64,000 nucleotides of DNA from a virus. The position numbers were made by a program, and so were the translations under genes. Shown in pieces: positions 8,198 to 17,194 of the stretch (within the stretch, counting starts at the first letter, position 1; the number at the start of each line of letters is the position of its first letter). The notes beneath the pieces are model-generated. The model was not told the DNA's origin. It did not search any database and saw only the letters and a program-made list of their open reading frames with translations. The stretch is taken from positions 19,253-83,252 of the IMG/VR virus record IMGVR_UViG_3300003702_000496; one strand, 5' to 3'.

Positions 8198-11100
8198 TTA
8201 TGCTGCTACATTTGGATAATTAAAATTAATATTATCGTCTGTTGCGAGTTCAAACCTAAATCTTCCGCCCGCATCTGTGGAAGAACCATCTGTTCCGTTT
8301 AATAATATTGCACCATCCGATTCATCTTCCAAATCTATAGCTCCATACTCTGAAATCAGAATATCAGCTGACCTTGTAATTGGTTCCAGAGTAGAATTAA
8401 GATAATTCTGAAATGGTATTGTTCCTTCGTTAATCTTATCTTCAACTATTACTCTGTCACTCTCTAGTTCTAATTTATTGTTGGTTCCAAATCCAGTTTT
8501 GTTTTCAAGTAGTATGTTATCTCCGTGAGCACCAGAAGCCGTTGTTTCATTTTCTTGCATGAAGAAACCACTCTCGTTACTCTCTTCTAAAATTATTGCT
8601 GTTTGTTTTACTGGTGTTGAACCACCTATGCGACCAAAACCAGCATCTACATGAGAATTCAAAACAAGCAATGAAGGTCTAATAATATCTTCTAGTATGA
8701 AAGAATTGTATAGATATACACTTTCAGTAATTAAATATTCTCCAGCATTCGTAGATGAAGAATCTGTACCATTAAGAACTACATTATCTCCAGCATTCGT
8801 AGATGAAGAATCTGTACCATTAAGAACAATATTATCATTTGAATATTCTCCAATATTTTCAAATGTAAAACTAGAGTCATTATTGGCATCAGTAGCATTT
8901 TCAAAAATAAGATTTGCTCCAGCATCTACAGGAACTGCATCGAGCGCGGCGGCGCTGCTTGATCCTATAGGTGTTTGAAAGGAATCATAATTTACCAAAA
9001 GATATCCACTTGTTGCAGTTCCTTTTTCTAATTCAAATTTTGCTGCAGGATTGTGGAAAGGATTTCTTGCAAGTGTTACCAAACCAGTTGATAGATGTCT
9101 TGGAGTGGATTGTGGAATATGTATCTTTATCGTAATAAAAGAAACAAGGGAAACATCGTGATTAGGTCCACCACCCTTGAAAGAAGTTTCAAGTTGTTGC
9201 GAACCACCGGCCTCATTCAACAAAGTTGCAAGAGTATTGGTGGGTTGTAATCCAAATTTATTAAAGATAATTCCAGCAGAAGCATCTTCTAATTCCATAG
9301 AATCACCAGCATTTGTAAATGAAGAATCTGTACCATCCAGAAGAATATCACTGCCTGCATCTGTTCTTGTTACAACATCACTATTTCCAGCACTATCTCC
9401 AGTATTATTTAAAATTAAATTAGTTGTGACTGCTTCTGATTTCTCTGATATAATTTTATCTCCAGCATTTGTCGAAGATGAATCAGTTCCATTAAGAACA
9501 ATGACTCCATTTCCACCAGCACTGGTATCTGTTGCACCTTCAAGCTCTACTCCGACAAAATCAATATAGGCAAACAAAGGAGCTTCTTCTATAATATAAG
9601 ACCCAGCATTTGTCGAAGATGAATCAGTTCCATTAAGAATAATAGAGTCACCCGCAACATTTATATCTTCAGCTTCTTCTAATATGATTTGTTCTTCAAG
9701 TCCACCTAGGGCAATATCAGCAACACCAAGACGACGTTGCATTTTTTCGGAGAACAATACTTCAAGAGTAGAAGCAAGTATTGGAGAGAATTTATCTTCT
9801 GGTGCAGCTATGTCAAGATCGCTATACCATCCACCACCAAGACTTGAACCAGCATTTGTTATTGCAGCAGAAATCGAAGATGCAACTTTTACCTTACCAA
9901 ATACAGCCCAACCCGCTGGATGAACTGCCTTCTTTAATTTATCGAGATAAGTATTTATTCCAAATCCTGCTTGAATTTCATAGGAAAATTGCTGATAATA
10001 GTAAGAATCTTGAATACGATTTAAATCTTCACCAATAAGACTTTCTATGTTGGTTCCATAAGTTTTACTAGTTTCCATAGTAGTTGCTATTGTCGAAGAA
10101 CCTTTTGCAATATTGGCCTTTACAATTTTTGCTGTTGCACCACTCGAATCCGTGATAGTCGTAGGATGAGGATTAATACCAGTAGCTCCAGAAAAGAAAT
10201 CTATGGCATCTTGATTAATAATACTATCGTCAACATTTGTTAAACTTGAATCTGTACCATTAAGTGCTACCACACCATCTGCAGCTGCAACATTCTGTAA
10301 GAGTTTCGCTCCAACATTTGTAGAATCTGAATCTGTTCCCTCTAAAATAATTGTATTGTTATTACCATGCTCTTCATTTAACAAATCTCCACCAGCATTA
10401 CTTAATGAACTATCTGTACCATTAAGAATAATAGTACTAGGATTAATATCTTCAGACGCATTAGTTATAAGAAAAGTGCCAGCACCAGATGATCTTGAAG
10501 AAATTAATTGTGAGTCCTCATGTATAATTCTTCCCGCGGCAGGATTATTACCAAGAGACTCAGCCGTTTCCAATACAAAAATATCACCAGTTCCAGATTC
10601 ATTTGCAATACCATCACCAATAGAAGTTCCATCTCTTGAACTTGCTTCTAATTGTATAGGGGGAAAGAACTCATTATCTGGCACTTCTTGAATAATTGCA
10701 CTACCAGAAGTTTGACCTGTTCCAGATTCAAGAATCATATATCCATCAAGAGTATCCTCAGCATTTAAAGCAATTCTTATACCATCAGCATCTACTATAT
10801 TATCTTCTTCATCAAAAGAACGATTTATACCAATCGTGGTAACTTTAACATCATTACCATCTCTTAACGAATCTTCAAGAGCAATTTCTTCTTCATCACC
10901 AGTTTCCAATGTTACTCTTACAACATCTTCAAATGTTGTTTGTAGAATATTGGTCGATGAATCAAATGATGAAACAGTTCCTGTATGAGTGGTAAGAGTA
11001 TTTTTAGCAACAAAAGTTCCTGTTATATCTTTAAGAGTAAAATTTGCTTTGAATACTAATTCTGGCGCACTACTATAATTAAATCCCTGATTGATTATTA

Positions 11101-12853
11101 CTGTATCGCCAACAGAACCAATGTTATCTGTTGTTGCGAGAAGAGCTGTCCCTGTGCCTGTTGTTGATGTTACAGTAACAGTAGGAATAGTTAAATAACC
11201 TTGACCTCCGTTTCTTAAAAATATTCTTGAAATGCCGCCGCTGTAATCTGTTATTTCTTCTAATGCAAACCTATCTGAACCTGTACTATAGGTATCATTA
11301 CTTTCTTGTTGTATTGATACTTCCATAGAGAGAGTATGTCCAACATGTGAAGCAGCAACATCGTGATAAACCTCTAACTCTAATCTCTCATCGTAATCGG
11401 TTCTATCCGAATCAGTACCATCCAATACAATATATCCTTCAGAGTCGGTTCCCAATTCTACTTGAAGAACAGTTGTATCATAAGCATTATCCAAAAGAAT
11501 TTGATCAGCTGAATCCTCTAACTGAAATGTAAAGTAATCAATATGTGTAACTGTAGCATCTTCCGAAATTATAAAATCACCAACATTTGTAGAAAGTGCA
11601 TCTGTACCTTCCAATACAAGTGATCCATCAATAATAGAAACAAAACCACTAGCTGAGACTGTATCTGAATCTGAAGTTGTAAAAGTAAAAACATCACCAA
11701 CCTCATGAAGAGTTCCAGCATCATCTATTACAACTCCGCTTACTGAACCTCTCTCAATGCTCTCAATTTGACCTTCAGCTAAACCATTACCAATATTGGT
11801 ATTTGTATCTAAAACAAAAGCTTCATCAACTGCATATATAGCACCACCATCAGTAGTCGTAGTTGTAGCTACTATTTGTTTAACTGTAAATGTCATAGCA
11901 ACATCTTGTACCGTAGAGGTTGCAGTTACAATTTCACCATCTGTAAATGCAAATACAGTTTTTAATGAATCTGGATTGAGTTCAAATTCTACTATTAAAG
12001 TATTACCTTCTACAAATTCTTTTGCAGAAACAACAATAGCAACAGCGGCAGATGATTTTCCAGTTAAAGTTGCTCCAACAACTTCTGACCCTATCGCAGT
12101 AGTTGATGGCGAAACTCTCATAATTGTTTTATTAGACCAATTACCATCTGAAACACGCATCATATATTTGTTTGGATAATGGACTACTACTTCTTCACCA
12201 AGAAGCATTCGCATAAAAATTTTATGACCTTCAGAAGTTCCTTTGGCCCTATATAATTCACGAATATTTTTAACTAGTTTTCTTTTATCAATACCCTCAG
12301 TGAGTAAGAGTGGTATTGCGTTCATAAATTCATCACGGAAATTGTCAAGAAAATCATATATTGTATTATCAATATCAGCATATGCTAATAATTGTTGTAT
12401 AGTTTGTACAGGGTTCGCACGATATCTTGTAACCGCGCCACTAGCATTAGAACTTCCACCAGTTACAGTTTCACCCGTTTCAAATTTTTGTTGTGATGTA
12501 ATAAAGAGTCTTGGATTGGTGTTAGATAAATCATCTACAAGAACTTTAGCAGTTGCTTTAGAAGTATCCCCAGTAATTGTTTCACCTACAATAAATTTAC
12601 CACCAGAACTTTCTAAAACTATATCATTACCATCAACATCTAAAACTTTAGAATCAGTTTCTAATTCCAAAAGAAGATTATCAATTGCTACTGTAAGACG
12701 TAACTCTCCAGCTTCTAGATATTCATAATAATTTTTTAAAAATGAAGAAAATATAGGATGGTCTGCCTGAATAAAATCTGGCAATTGTCCATCAATAAGA
12801 GGACTAATTTTTGTAGTTAATTTTCCAGTAGGTGGAGGATCATATAAAGCCAT
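8198..12853 (-). CDS. Giant repeat-rich baseplate/virion structural protein
   Basis: 1551 residues, in the slot right after gp6 where marine T4-like phages carry a large baseplate-associated structural protein (possibly the gp7 position). The first ~220 residues look conserved: LTTKISPLIDGQLPDFIQAD, FLKNYYEYLE, ELYRAKGTSEGHKIFMRML. The rest is beta-rich and acidic, with at least ten copies of a short unit around LNGTDSSSTNAG interspersed with longer linkers. No enzyme motif is visible. The exact T4 counterpart cannot be fixed from sequence alone. Confidence 0.72.
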   Translation of the reverse strand: MALYDPPPTGKLTTKISPLIDGQLPDFIQADHPIFSSFLKNYYEYLEAGELRLTVAIDNLLLELETDSKVLDVDGNDIVLESSGGKFIVGETITGDTSKATAKVLVDDLSNTNPRLFITSQQKFETGETVTGGSSNASGAVTRYRANPVQTIQQLLAYADIDNTIYDFLDNFRDEFMNAIPLLLTEGIDKRKLVKNIRELYRAKGTSEGHKIFMRMLLGEEVVVHYPNKYMMRVSDGNWSNKTIMRVSPSTTAIGSEVVGATLTGKSSAAVAIVVSAKEFVEGNTLIVEFELNPDSLKTVFAFTDGEIVTATSTVQDVAMTFTVKQIVATTTTTDGGAIYAVDEAFVLDTNTNIGNGLAEGQIESIERGSVSGVVIDDAGTLHEVGDVFTFTTSDSDTVSASGFVSIIDGSLVLEGTDALSTNVGDFIISEDATVTHIDYFTFQLEDSADQILLDNAYDTTVLQVELGTDSEGYIVLDGTDSDRTDYDERLELEVYHDVAASHVGHTLSMEVSIQQESNDTYSTGSDRFALEEITDYSGGISRIFLRNGGQGYLTIPTVTVTSTTGTGTALLATTDNIGSVGDTVIINQGFNYSSAPELVFKANFTLKDITGTFVAKNTLTTHTGTVSSFDSSTNILQTTFEDVVRVTLETGDEEEIALEDSLRDGNDVKVTTIGINRSFDEEDNIVDADGIRIALNAEDTLDGYMILESGTGQTSGSAIIQEVPDNEFFPPIQLEASSRDGTSIGDGIANESGTGDIFVLETAESLGNNPAAGRIIHEDSQLISSRSSGAGTFLITNASEDINPSTIILNGTDSSLSNAGGDLLNEEHGNNNTIILEGTDSDSTNVGAKLLQNVAAADGVVALNGTDSSLTNVDDSIINQDAIDFFSGATGINPHPTTITDSSGATAKIVKANIAKGSSTIATTMETSKTYGTNIESLIGEDLNRIQDSYYYQQFSYEIQAGFGINTYLDKLKKAVHPAGWAVFGKVKVASSISAAITNAGSSLGGGWYSDLDIAAPEDKFSPILASTLEVLFSEKMQRRLGVADIALGGLEEQIILEEAEDINVAGDSIILNGTDSSSTNAGSYIIEEAPLFAYIDFVGVELEGATDTSAGGNGVIVLNGTDSSSTNAGDKIISEKSEAVTTNLILNNTGDSAGNSDVVTRTDAGSDILLDGTDSSFTNAGDSMELEDASAGIIFNKFGLQPTNTLATLLNEAGGSQQLETSFKGGGPNHDVSLVSFITIKIHIPQSTPRHLSTGLVTLARNPFHNPAAKFELEKGTATSGYLLVNYDSFQTPIGSSSAAALDAVPVDAGANLIFENATDANNDSSFTFENIGEYSNDNIVLNGTDSSSTNAGDNVVLNGTDSSSTNAGEYLITESVYLYNSFILEDIIRPSLLVLNSHVDAGFGRIGGSTPVKQTAIILEESNESGFFMQENETTASGAHGDNILLENKTGFGTNNKLELESDRVIVEDKINEGTIPFQNYLNSTLEPITRSADILISEYGAIDLEDESDGAILLNGTDGSSTDAGGRFRFELATDDNINFNYPNVAA
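8260..11640 (-). repeat. Dispersed NGTDSSSTNAG-type coding repeats
   Basis: A unit of ~18 residues, (I/V)(I/V)LNGTDSSxTNAG(D/x) followed by (I/L)(I/L)(x)E, recurs at irregular spacing, including two copies back to back near 8740-8830 with nearly identical DNA. Both protein and DNA are repeated, so the array can expand or contract by recombination. Confidence 0.8.
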
Positions 12854-12856
12854 TTT

Positions 12857-14761
12857 TTAAAAACTCGATGTTGGTGTAAAAGAAGATGTTGCTGTATAAG
12901 TTGACCCGGCACCACTATCGCCTACAGCAATGGTATCTACCTCTCCTGTTATAGTAGTGTTAACAAAATCAATCTCTAGTGTCTGATTACGAACTGGAAT
13001 AATATCTTTAGAATTAGGAATTGCAGTTACACGAATTTGCGAAGAAGATACACCATCAACATTTTCAACAGAAGCTATATAAATTCCATCCGTTACTATT
13101 TTTCCTGTTGAATATGTCACTGTACCAGCAGTTGAGTCCTGATAAACTCTAGCTCCACCAGAAATATAATATACTCTTAAATTGCCATCGCCATCGTCAT
13201 CAAAATACATTATATTTGTAGTATCACCACTAATTTTAAATCCCGTTGAAGCAATCACTCCACCTCCAGCTTTATTATGTTCAGAATGAGGATTATAAAA
13301 AACATTATTAAAATTAATTGTGTATGCAGTAGATGCAGTAGTAGTAGGTGTAAAAAATTTAGCCATAGATACATTTGTAACATTACTTGTAATTGATGAA
13401 TCTGTATTGTCAATAAGTCCTGTTACTTTTGAATGTCTAAACAATCCTTCAAATTGTTCAAGGTTAGAATCATTATAGGATGTTAAAGTATTTGATACAA
13501 GTGTTTTTAATTCATCAACAACATATGTTGTTGCACTAGAATTAAATTTAAATGTTGTATTTAAAATTAAATAAATTGTTTCTGGATCAACAATAACAGG
13601 AGTGGTTGACGCTACTGTGTATGGTGCAAGGTCTGTAACTAATTGTGTTTTTTCACTTGTCGTTAAATTAAGTCCTGTCGTTGATTTAATTGAAATAAAA
13701 ACTTTACCATATTCTGCTGTACTTACAACACCAAGACTTGTATCATACGATCCAGTGTCTCCACCAAATACCTGTACAGCTTGCGCGTTTGGAAATAGTT
13801 TTTTTGCATAAAGTTTATAATCTTCAGCAGTTACACATCTACCTTGAGATGCATAATCAAGAGGAGCATTATACTTAATTGATTTTAAAGACTCAGCTTC
13901 AGAACCAGCACTTGCTGGTGAAACTGTTGCAACAGCTACATCAGTGACCGCAGCAATTGCACCAGAGTTTTTAAATACTGATGCTCCATTCGCAGCAGCT
14001 TTATTACTAACAACATATGTTAAAATTACAATATTATCATCAGACAACGCGTTACCAATTATTCCATCCCCAAAGTATACTTCAAACTTTCCAGCTTCAA
14101 CTTCTTGAAGGAAATACACTTCACTTGTTGTACTAACTTTTGTTATATCTGTTGCAAGTGTGTATGTTGTAGTTACTGTATCACTGGATGAATTTTGAAC
14201 TTTAATAATTAAAGTATTTGTATCTGCTTTATTATCAGTAAGAAGAAATCTTTGGTCTGCATCAGAAGTGTCAACAGTATATCTTGTTGTTACAAAGGTT
14301 CCTTCATAAATTTTAACATTTAAAAAAGTAATTCCACTACCAATATTAGATGCAATATGAGAACTTGATGAAACAAATTGATAATCAGTTCCATCAACAC
14401 TTGTTGTAAAAACAGTTCCCGCCAGCATAGTTGCCGAGGAAATTAAAGTATTTAATGTAACATCAACTGTTGCAACAGCTGCTCTAGAAGAAATTGGAAG
14501 ATATCCTAAAGTTTTTGCATGAGAAACTATACTTGATCGTAGTGATGCACTATCTAAAAACATTTCATTTGCAAGCATATTTGCATTGAATCCAAGATAA
14601 TGAGTGTTATATGCAAGAACATCTAAAAGCGCACTCATACCAGACCCTTCAAAATCATAGTCTTTAAATTGTGTCTGACCTTTAAGAAAAATTTTAAGAT
14701 TATTTTTTACTTCATCAAAGTCAAATTCTGTTACCGTTAGTCTTCTAGGATTTAATGCCAT
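12857..14761 (-). CDS. 6: Baseplate wedge subunit gp6 (J-like)
   Basis: 634 residues, the usual size of T4 gp6. The N-terminus is diagnostic: FDFDEVKNNLKIFLKGQ, DYDFEGSGMSALLDVLAYNT, then LGFNANMLANEMFLDSA. Members of this baseplate J/gp6 family form the ring that ties the wedges together. It overlaps the gp25 stop by one base (14761), matching the 25-6 order of T4-like phages. Confidence 0.93.
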   Translation of the reverse strand: MALNPRRLTVTEFDFDEVKNNLKIFLKGQTQFKDYDFEGSGMSALLDVLAYNTHYLGFNANMLANEMFLDSASLRSSIVSHAKTLGYLPISSRAAVATVDVTLNTLISSATMLAGTVFTTSVDGTDYQFVSSSSHIASNIGSGITFLNVKIYEGTFVTTRYTVDTSDADQRFLLTDNKADTNTLIIKVQNSSSDTVTTTYTLATDITKVSTTSEVYFLQEVEAGKFEVYFGDGIIGNALSDDNIVILTYVVSNKAAANGASVFKNSGAIAAVTDVAVATVSPASAGSEAESLKSIKYNAPLDYASQGRCVTAEDYKLYAKKLFPNAQAVQVFGGDTGSYDTSLGVVSTAEYGKVFISIKSTTGLNLTTSEKTQLVTDLAPYTVASTTPVIVDPETIYLILNTTFKFNSSATTYVVDELKTLVSNTLTSYNDSNLEQFEGLFRHSKVTGLIDNTDSSITSNVTNVSMAKFFTPTTTASTAYTINFNNVFYNPHSEHNKAGGGVIASTGFKISGDTTNIMYFDDDGDGNLRVYYISGGARVYQDSTAGTVTYSTGKIVTDGIYIASVENVDGVSSSQIRVTAIPNSKDIIPVRNQTLEIDFVNTTITGEVDTIAVGDSGAGSTYTATSSFTPTSSF

Positions 14762-15207
14762 TATCGTAATCTCTCTAAAAATATTGTTAAATCTACTAAT
14801 TCAGCTGGAAAGTTCTGAACATAAAATTCTATTGTCACTTCATATTCATTACGATCTAAATTAGGAAGAGCTCGAACACCAACCAATCTTGCTCTAGGTT
14901 CATAAGTTTCAATAATATTTTCTATCTTTTTTGTAAGAATAAACGCAGTCATTGGAGTCATTAATTCAAATAATATTGCTCTTACACCAGAACCAATCTC
15001 TGGATGAAAGGGTTTTTCATAATGATTTGTTAATATAAGATTACGAACAGAGCGTTTGACTGCTATAATATCTGTTAATATATTAATGTCATTTGATCCT
15101 GCCTTCTTAGAAAAAAAGAGGTCTAAATCTTTCCATTGCCGAGTATTACGCTCAATATCATTTTGGCCTTGAGCATCTGTATATGCATATGCAGTTGATG
15201 TTGCCAT
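14761..15207 (-). CDS. 25: Baseplate wedge subunit gp25
   Basis: 148 residues; the gp25/W family of small wedge proteins that bind gp6. Visible hallmarks are WKDLDLFF, AVKRSVRNLILTNHYEKPFHPEIGS (abbreviated landmarks VRNLILTN and FHPEIGS), the FELMTP segment and the EPR motif in YEPRARLVGV. Immediately upstream of gp6 and coupled to it. Confidence 0.93.
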   Translation of the reverse strand: MATSTAYAYTDAQGQNDIERNTRQWKDLDLFFSKKAGSNDINILTDIIAVKRSVRNLILTNHYEKPFHPEIGSGVRAILFELMTPMTAFILTKKIENIIETYEPRARLVGVRALPNLDRNEYEVTIEFYVQNFPAELVDLTIFLERLR

Positions 15208-15225
15208 TATAGGTTCCTGTTTATA

Positions 15226-15438
15226 TTATTTATAAGATGTCAGATAATTATCTGCAATATTAACTTCTGATATTACTGCTTCAATATTATCGTGCCAATA
15301 ATTTAAAAATCTGTGTACTCTTGGATACTCTGGTCTTACATCTGCTGTCTGCCAAACGAACTGTTGAAGAATGTGAGTGTAATCTGGCATCCAATATAAA
15401 ATATTTAAAGTTACTATAGTATTTTTTATCAGTATCAT
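15226..15438 (-). CDS. Small conserved hypothetical protein
   Basis: 70 residues. The conserved-looking part is MPDYTHILQQFVWQTADV, then HRFLNYWHDNIEA, giving an alternative start at codon 17 (15390). It lies between the 421-residue structural gene and gp25, probably a baseplate-related or regulatory small protein. Another frame across the same bases (MNNDTDKKYYSNF...) looks less gene-like further on. Function unknown. Confidence 0.55.
   Translation of the reverse strand: MILIKNTIVTLNILYWMPDYTHILQQFVWQTADVRPEYPRVHRFLNYWHDNIEAVISEVNIADNYLTSYK
15227..15234 (-). promoter_or_regulatory. T4-type late promoter TATAAATA
   Basis: TATAAATA on the minus strand 20 bases before the gp25 start; overlaps the 3' end of the small upstream gene. 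Confidence 0.65.
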
Positions 15439-15446
15439 TATTCATA

Positions 15447-16712
15447 CTAACCAACGACGTTTGGATCATAGTTACTCAAGTATGAATATTTTATTTTAAA
15501 ATAGGGCCCATCTTCCTTAGATGGTCCATAACCTGCACCGCGAAGATCAGTTATTTCCATTCGTTTCGTTCCTCTCATACGCCAAAGGTCGCGTGCTCCC
15601 CCCTTTGCTGCAACATGCGTCCCTGCAATAAAATCTCCCCCCGTCGCAGCGAGCGCCTCGGCATTGATGTTTTCATATTCAACACCATGCTGATCATGGC
15701 CGACCGCTTTGGAAATTGGAATCCATGTTTCATCTTCGGCTTTCTCTTGGTACATCCAACCTAAAACCTCAACATTAATCGGCACATATTTTAAGTCTAT
15801 TAAATAATTGTAAAAACTAGTCCTTTCAGTATCAAAGGTGAAGAGCTCTTCAGTGATATCTTCAGTGATGTAACTCGGCCTTCTAGTAAATCCTTTCTTA
15901 GAAACATTTGCGCGTTTGTATACCTTTACTCCTCCTCCAGAAGTTGTAATTGTTTTAGTTTTTTTCGTACCTCCGCCAGTTGTTTCTGTAACAGTTGTTG
16001 TTGATGTAATTGAATCTTCTGGAGTTGCAGCTTCTACTGTTGTTACGCCACCTTTATTATCACTAACTACTATTTCTCTATGTTCTTCTGTTACCTTATA
16101 AGCACCAGTATCTTTTTCGGGAACAACTTTATCATCAGGATTTACCCATGTTGCAACTGTAGTTTCAACATTTGTTTTTGCAGTAGTAATATTAGTATTT
16201 TTATTAAGAACAGAAGGGTTTTCTATTTCGGGAGCAACATCTGCTTGTAAAACACCAGTAGCTTTTTCTACAGCTGTTCCACCAACAGCCGGTAATTCAA
16301 AATTAGGAATAGCTGCACATATATTTCCACCACCAACTGATGATATCCCAGCTTTAGAAATTATATCAGTTAAAGAATATCCAGCAACAGTTAATTCATC
16401 ATCAAAGGAAGTAGCAATAACAGCCGCTAAAGCTAAATACTTACCAACTCCTGCAACGGTTGATTTATCAATATCAAGAAGATCGCCAATTTGTGATTGT
16501 AAACTAATATTAGGAAGAGTTGGTGCAGCAGGAGTTAATTCTCTAACTTTTGTTAATAGGGTGGTAAGTTCTGGTGATAATAGTCCTGATAATGCAGAAG
16601 CATCCACATTCAAATTATCAGTAAGAATATTTTCAATATCTACAAACTTACTTATTAGAGAATTGAAATCGGTATTTGCTCCGCATAAATTTGGTGTTGT
16701 AAAATCTACCAT
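15447..16712 (-). CDS. Putative virion structural protein
   Basis: 421 residues. Residues 1-165 are alpha-helical/hydrophobic (PNISLQSQIGDLLDI, YLALAAVIATSFDDE), residues ~170-270 are a Thr/Glu/Lys-rich linker (TSTTTVTETTGGGTKKTKT), and the C-terminal ~150 are globular (FTRRPSYITEDITEELF ... LRGAGYGPSKEDGPYFKIKY). Located between PAAR and gp25, so most likely part of the baseplate or central spike. Family not recognised. Confidence 0.55.
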   Translation of the reverse strand: MVDFTTPNLCGANTDFNSLISKFVDIENILTDNLNVDASALSGLLSPELTTLLTKVRELTPAAPTLPNISLQSQIGDLLDIDKSTVAGVGKYLALAAVIATSFDDELTVAGYSLTDIISKAGISSVGGGNICAAIPNFELPAVGGTAVEKATGVLQADVAPEIENPSVLNKNTNITTAKTNVETTVATWVNPDDKVVPEKDTGAYKVTEEHREIVVSDNKGGVTTVEAATPEDSITSTTTVTETTGGGTKKTKTITTSGGGVKVYKRANVSKKGFTRRPSYITEDITEELFTFDTERTSFYNYLIDLKYVPINVEVLGWMYQEKAEDETWIPISKAVGHDQHGVEYENINAEALAATGGDFIAGTHVAAKGGARDLWRMRGTKRMEITDLRGAGYGPSKEDGPYFKIKYSYLSNYDPNVVG

Positions 16713-16716
16713 TTAA

Positions 16717-17007
16717 TTATCCCCCAGCAAATACATTAGAACTTCCGGCGGCGACAGAAGTACAACCAGAAATACCATCACCTATTCTGCCAGCACCTTT
16801 TGTATTAACTTTAACTGTAGATGATCCAGTTGCTATAGGTGCCGCATGAGAAGGACAGGGAGAGCCAGGAAGAAGATGGGTTGTATTATTATCTCCTTGT
16901 CTGCTCCATTTGATTGCATTCACATAAACATTAGGTGACCCTTCTGCTCTGGTCATCCCAGAACAATGGGTAACATCTGCATCTCCAATTCTAGTTGCTG
17001 CGGGCAC
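16717..17007 (-). CDS. PAAR-motif spike tip protein (gp5.4-like)
   Basis: 96 residues with PAAR architecture: MPAATRIGDADVTHC at the start, PCPSHAAPIATGSSTVKVN in the middle and GRIGDGISGCTSVAAGSSNV at the end. PAAR proteins cap the gp5 spike with a metal-stabilised cone; conserved His/Cys positions are present. Encoded right after the spike gene, as expected. Confidence 0.9.
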   Translation of the reverse strand: MPAATRIGDADVTHCSGMTRAEGSPNVYVNAIKWSRQGDNNTTHLLPGSPCPSHAAPIATGSSTVKVNTKGAGRIGDGISGCTSVAAGSSNVFAGG

Positions 17008-17194
17008 GTTCTTTCTCCATTAATTCCTGTAACCTAGTATTCCACTTAGCCATTTCTTCATGTTCTTTTTCGGTATGTGGCTCAGATATAAAATCAGGTG
17101 AATATTTAATTACATGTTCAAACTCATCTGGTATATCTTCATACTTGTCAAATGTAACCAACTTTCCGTTTATGATAAATTGAAATTCTGCCAT
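16991..17194 (-). CDS. Small hypothetical protein between spike and PAAR
   Basis: 67 residues: FQFIINGKLVTFDKYEDIPDEF, then a charged helical tail. Its start overlaps the spike stop at 17194 and its end overlaps the PAAR start by 17 bases, so it is translationally coupled to both. Similar small proteins occur in this position in marine myoviruses. Function unknown. Confidence 0.65.
   Translation of the reverse strand: MAEFQFIINGKLVTFDKYEDIPDEFEHVIKYSPDFISEPHTEKEHEEMAKWNTRLQELMEKERARSN

Noticed and set aside
15287-15469. 60-codon frame overlapping 15226-15438
   Set aside because: Its C-terminal half is not protein-like and the competing frame has a more conserved-looking sequence.
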